64,000 nucleotides of DNA from contig CAWEVI010000057.1 of assembly GCA_963812475.1 (NCBI GenBank), positions 74,861 to 138,860 on the forward strand, read 5' to 3'. The stretch is from JAMXLO01 sp963812475 (GTDB lineage Bacteria > Pseudomonadota > Alphaproteobacteria > Acetobacterales > Acetobacteraceae). Positions within the stretch are counted from its first letter, which is position 1. Each line of letters begins with the position of its first letter. Below the pieces are notes generated by a model. It did not search any database and had not been told where the DNA came from. It was given only the letters and a program-made list of their open reading frames with translations. Shown one piece after another: positions 61,982-64,000 of this stretch. Both the position numbers and the translations under genes were made by a program.

Positions 61982-63836
61982 GCATCTCGTCCTGTGCGGC
62001 GGCACCCATGGGCAACCACATGCGGATACAAAAAGCTTGAGATTGAACCTGCATGGGCCATCCGAGAATGTTCACCTCAAGATTAGCGATCTCAGCGAGC
62101 GGCTTGTCGCGAACATTCCAAATGTCCTGATCGATCTATTGGAGGTTGCCAGCTACATCTATGCGGCCGATAGCGCGATTTCACGCGGCGGCCCAACTGA
62201 TGAGCGACTGGGCAAGCGATGGAGACGAAAATTTCGGTTCGTGATCCCGGTGCGGGAACCAGATATCTGGTCGTCCGATTCTGTTTTGTCGTCGCTGGCC
62301 GAGACTCTGAATTTCCTTTCAGACGACGATTACGTCCTCGAATTCCGGTCCTTCAACGATCCTCCGGCTCTAAAGAGTTACTTCGAGTTCTCCGACACGG
62401 AGGCATCAGGGTTCAGGCCCGATGAGGTGATGCTATTCTCCGGAGGCCTCGACTCTCTGGCGGGAGCGATAGACCAATTGACGATTCCCGGGAACAATGT
62501 CGCGCTGGTGAGCCACCGATCCTCAAGCAAAATATCGGCCGCGCAGGAGTATCTTGTGGGCAAGCTTCGAAGCAGATTTGGTGCCAACCGGGTCCTTAAT
62601 GTCCCAATCCGAGCGAACCTCAAAAGTGACGTTAGCAATGAGCCAACACACCGGACCCGGTCATTTTTATTTGTGGCACTCGGTACCGCAACGACGCGGT
62701 GCTTCGGGAAGAATCGAATTCTCTTATTCGAGAACGGCATGATGAGTCTCAATTTACCGCCTGTCGCTCAGGTCGTTGGTGCTCGGGCTAGCCGAACAAC
62801 TCACCCGCAAGTTCTGGCAGGCTTTTGCCGCGGTCTTACCGACCTGATCGGCCATACTTTCAGTGTGGACAATCCATTTATCTGGCAGGCAAAATCCGAT
62901 GTCATCGAAAGAATTGCAACGAGCGGCGGGAGCGAATTGATTCCCCACACCCGGAGTTGCACCCGCGTCCGCGAGATGACGAGGCTCCATTCTCATTGCG
63001 GGAGATGCTCGCAGTGCATCGATCGTCGCTTTGCAATACTAGCGGCCGGCCAAGAGGCCCACGATCCGACAGAGTCCTACAACACGCACCTATTTGAAGG
63101 TACACGTCCTCCCGGGCCGGACCGGGAAATAGCGCTCGCTTTTGTCCGATCTGCAACGGCAGTCAAGCAGATGACAGATGTATCGTTTTTTGCGAAGTAC
63201 GGGGAAGCAAGCCGTGTCGTCGCCTTCTTTCCAGAACCCGAGAATACTGTCGCCGAACGAATCTTTGACCTTCATCAACGCCACGCGGCAGCTGTGTGCC
63301 GTGTGTTTGACCAATCCGTTGCTACATATGCAAGTGCATTGCGCCAAGGCGACCTGCCGCAAGATTGCTTGCTTCGACTGATTCTCGCACAGCGTGAGGG
63401 TGAAAGTAACTACGAGACGCCCAGTACCGTTACGGGACAGACCACCGCGACTGATCCGGAAATAAGGATCGCAATCGACGCGAGTTGGCGGCGCGTCGTA
63501 TTTGAACGGTGGGGCGAGATAAAAGGTGTCGTTGCCGATTTGCTGATCGCACTCGCAGAACCCTTTCGTATAGCAATGCATGACAAAATTGCGCCGGAGC
63601 ACCACCCCTTCATCAAGACATACAAGCTCATGAGCCTAACGGAGTGCGACACCGAGGAGACAATGCGTAGGCGCATACTTCGCGGTCGGAACGGAATTTC
63701 CGAGATGGCACGTGCGGCTGGCTATCCCTCTCCTTCAATCAATGCCGTGATCGAGAGCCTTCAAGGGCACGGTTACAGGCTGAATCCCGATCGCATCAGG
63801 ATCGTGGCAGTATCTGAGTTATCCAGAGGCGGGTAG
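61968..63836 (+). CDS. QueC-like PP-loop protein (QatC-related), putative defence gene
   Basis: A 622-residue protein with GGAAG 7 bases before the ATG. Residues about 1-155 form an N-terminal domain (LLEVASYIYAADSAISRGGP; FRFVIPVREPDIW). A PP-loop ATP-pyrophosphatase core follows, with SGGLDS at 158-163, and a QueC-type zinc knuckle (C331, then HCGRCSQCIDRR with C344, C347, C350). The C-terminal 200 residues are extra to housekeeping QueC and end in a helix-turn-helix-like stretch (NGISEMARAAGYPSPSINAV). No other queuosine gene is near. QueC enzymes make 7-cyano-7-deazaguanine; QatC and type IV CBASS Cap9 are defence relatives. GC content is visibly lower than in the core genes. Confidence 0.85.
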   Translation: MPRTEHLVLCGGTHGQPHADTKSLRLNLHGPSENVHLKISDLSERLVANIPNVLIDLLEVASYIYAADSAISRGGPTDERLGKRWRRKFRFVIPVREPDIWSSDSVLSSLAETLNFLSDDDYVLEFRSFNDPPALKSYFEFSDTEASGFRPDEVMLFSGGLDSLAGAIDQLTIPGNNVALVSHRSSSKISAAQEYLVGKLRSRFGANRVLNVPIRANLKSDVSNEPTHRTRSFLFVALGTATTRCFGKNRILLFENGMMSLNLPPVAQVVGARASRTTHPQVLAGFCRGLTDLIGHTFSVDNPFIWQAKSDVIERIATSGGSELIPHTRSCTRVREMTRLHSHCGRCSQCIDRRFAILAAGQEAHDPTESYNTHLFEGTRPPGPDREIALAFVRSATAVKQMTDVSFFAKYGEASRVVAFFPEPENTVAERIFDLHQRHAAAVCRVFDQSVATYASALRQGDLPQDCLLRLILAQREGESNYETPSTVTGQTTATDPEIRIAIDASWRRVVFERWGEIKGVVADLLIALAEPFRIAMHDKIAPEHHPFIKTYKLMSLTECDTEETMRRRILRGRNGISEMARAAGYPSPSINAVIESLQGHGYRLNPDRIRIVAVSELSRGG

Positions 63837-63924
63837 GTCACGCTTCTCCGCTAAAATGTCACGCTTCTCCGTCGAAATCCAATGCTTCCAAGGCACTTAG
63901 GTGGAAAAATGTCACGCCTTTCCA
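63837..63924. repeat. Three iterated 14-base repeats at island right side
   Basis: GTCACGCTTCTCCG at 63837-63850 and 63858-63871, and the variant GTCACGCCTTTCCA at 63911-63924, all in the same orientation; the last two are preceded by AAAATGT or AAAAATGT. Serial short repeats of this kind are typical of transposase-binding ends of IS21-like elements. No coding sequence is visible from 63837 to the end of the window, so an element may begin here and continue outside. Confidence 0.55.
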
Positions 63925-64000
63925 CAAGGCTGTCCACAGACCGAACTACACTTCCCGTTTTAGACATCCCGCAACGCCGAGCGACAGCCTGGTGTGGAGA

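Noticed and set aside
61198..63836. A full canonical QatABCD system
   Set aside because: No QatA-type ATPase or QatD-type TatD nuclease is present between the island's left edge and the window end; only B-like and C-like members can be supported.

Overview
This window reads as chromosome from a GC-rich alphaproteobacterium. The run pyrB, an inactive-looking pyrC, plsY, dprA, topA, rnr, an S41 peptidase, rpmG and a PleD-like gene fits Rhodospirillales and resembles Acetobacteraceae; that placement is from gene content and order only. Genes are dense, often overlap by 1 to 20 bases, and commonly lie in short same-strand operons. I saw no rRNA, tRNA or CRISPR array.

Bases 1-20570 are mixed core and accessory genes: a zinc metallopeptidase, exonuclease III with a CTG start, a YihY/holin-like membrane operon, a Zn/Mn ABC transporter operon with an extra secreted repeat protein, a secreted cyclase-family protein with a periplasmic binding protein, a GMC oxidoreductase operon, the ycjX/ycjF pair, an AI-2E family transporter and a cyclic-nucleotide-binding flavin oxidoreductase. 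Bases 20769-39723 are rich in catabolic enzymes: an aldolase-like protein, an orphan solute-binding protein, a luciferase-like monooxygenase, a Baeyer-Villiger-type monooxygenase, an enoyl-CoA hydratase, a KstD-like flavoprotein, amidohydrolases, an HpaB-type hydroxylase and two dehydrogenases. This looks like breakdown of cyclic or aromatic compounds, but the substrate cannot be read from the sequence.

Bases 39835-59069 are mainly housekeeping: cyclic-di-GMP signalling, rpmG, protease, RNase R, topA, dprA, plsY, pyrimidine synthesis, an ExbB/OmpA-type envelope complex, an inositol-monophosphatase-like gene and efp. Three toxin-antitoxin loci are wedged into this run. One sits directly upstream of an RNase R that lacks its usual N-terminal region, and one has a decayed toxin.

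From 60774 to the right edge lies a less GC-rich insert. It cuts a chemoreceptor gene inside its signalling domain. It carries a two-gene module: a helical protein whose product starts Met-Gly, and a 622-residue QueC-like PP-loop protein. This resembles the B and C components of Qat defence systems but has no visible QatA ATPase or QatD nuclease, and it is my best candidate for an undescribed system. Iterated short repeats at the right edge suggest the end of an insertion sequence.

Four genes (33844-34993, 35017-36514, 57635-58490, 61198-61981) each carry exactly one base too many, in every case at a short homopolymer. Sequence error must be excluded before these are called pseudogenes.
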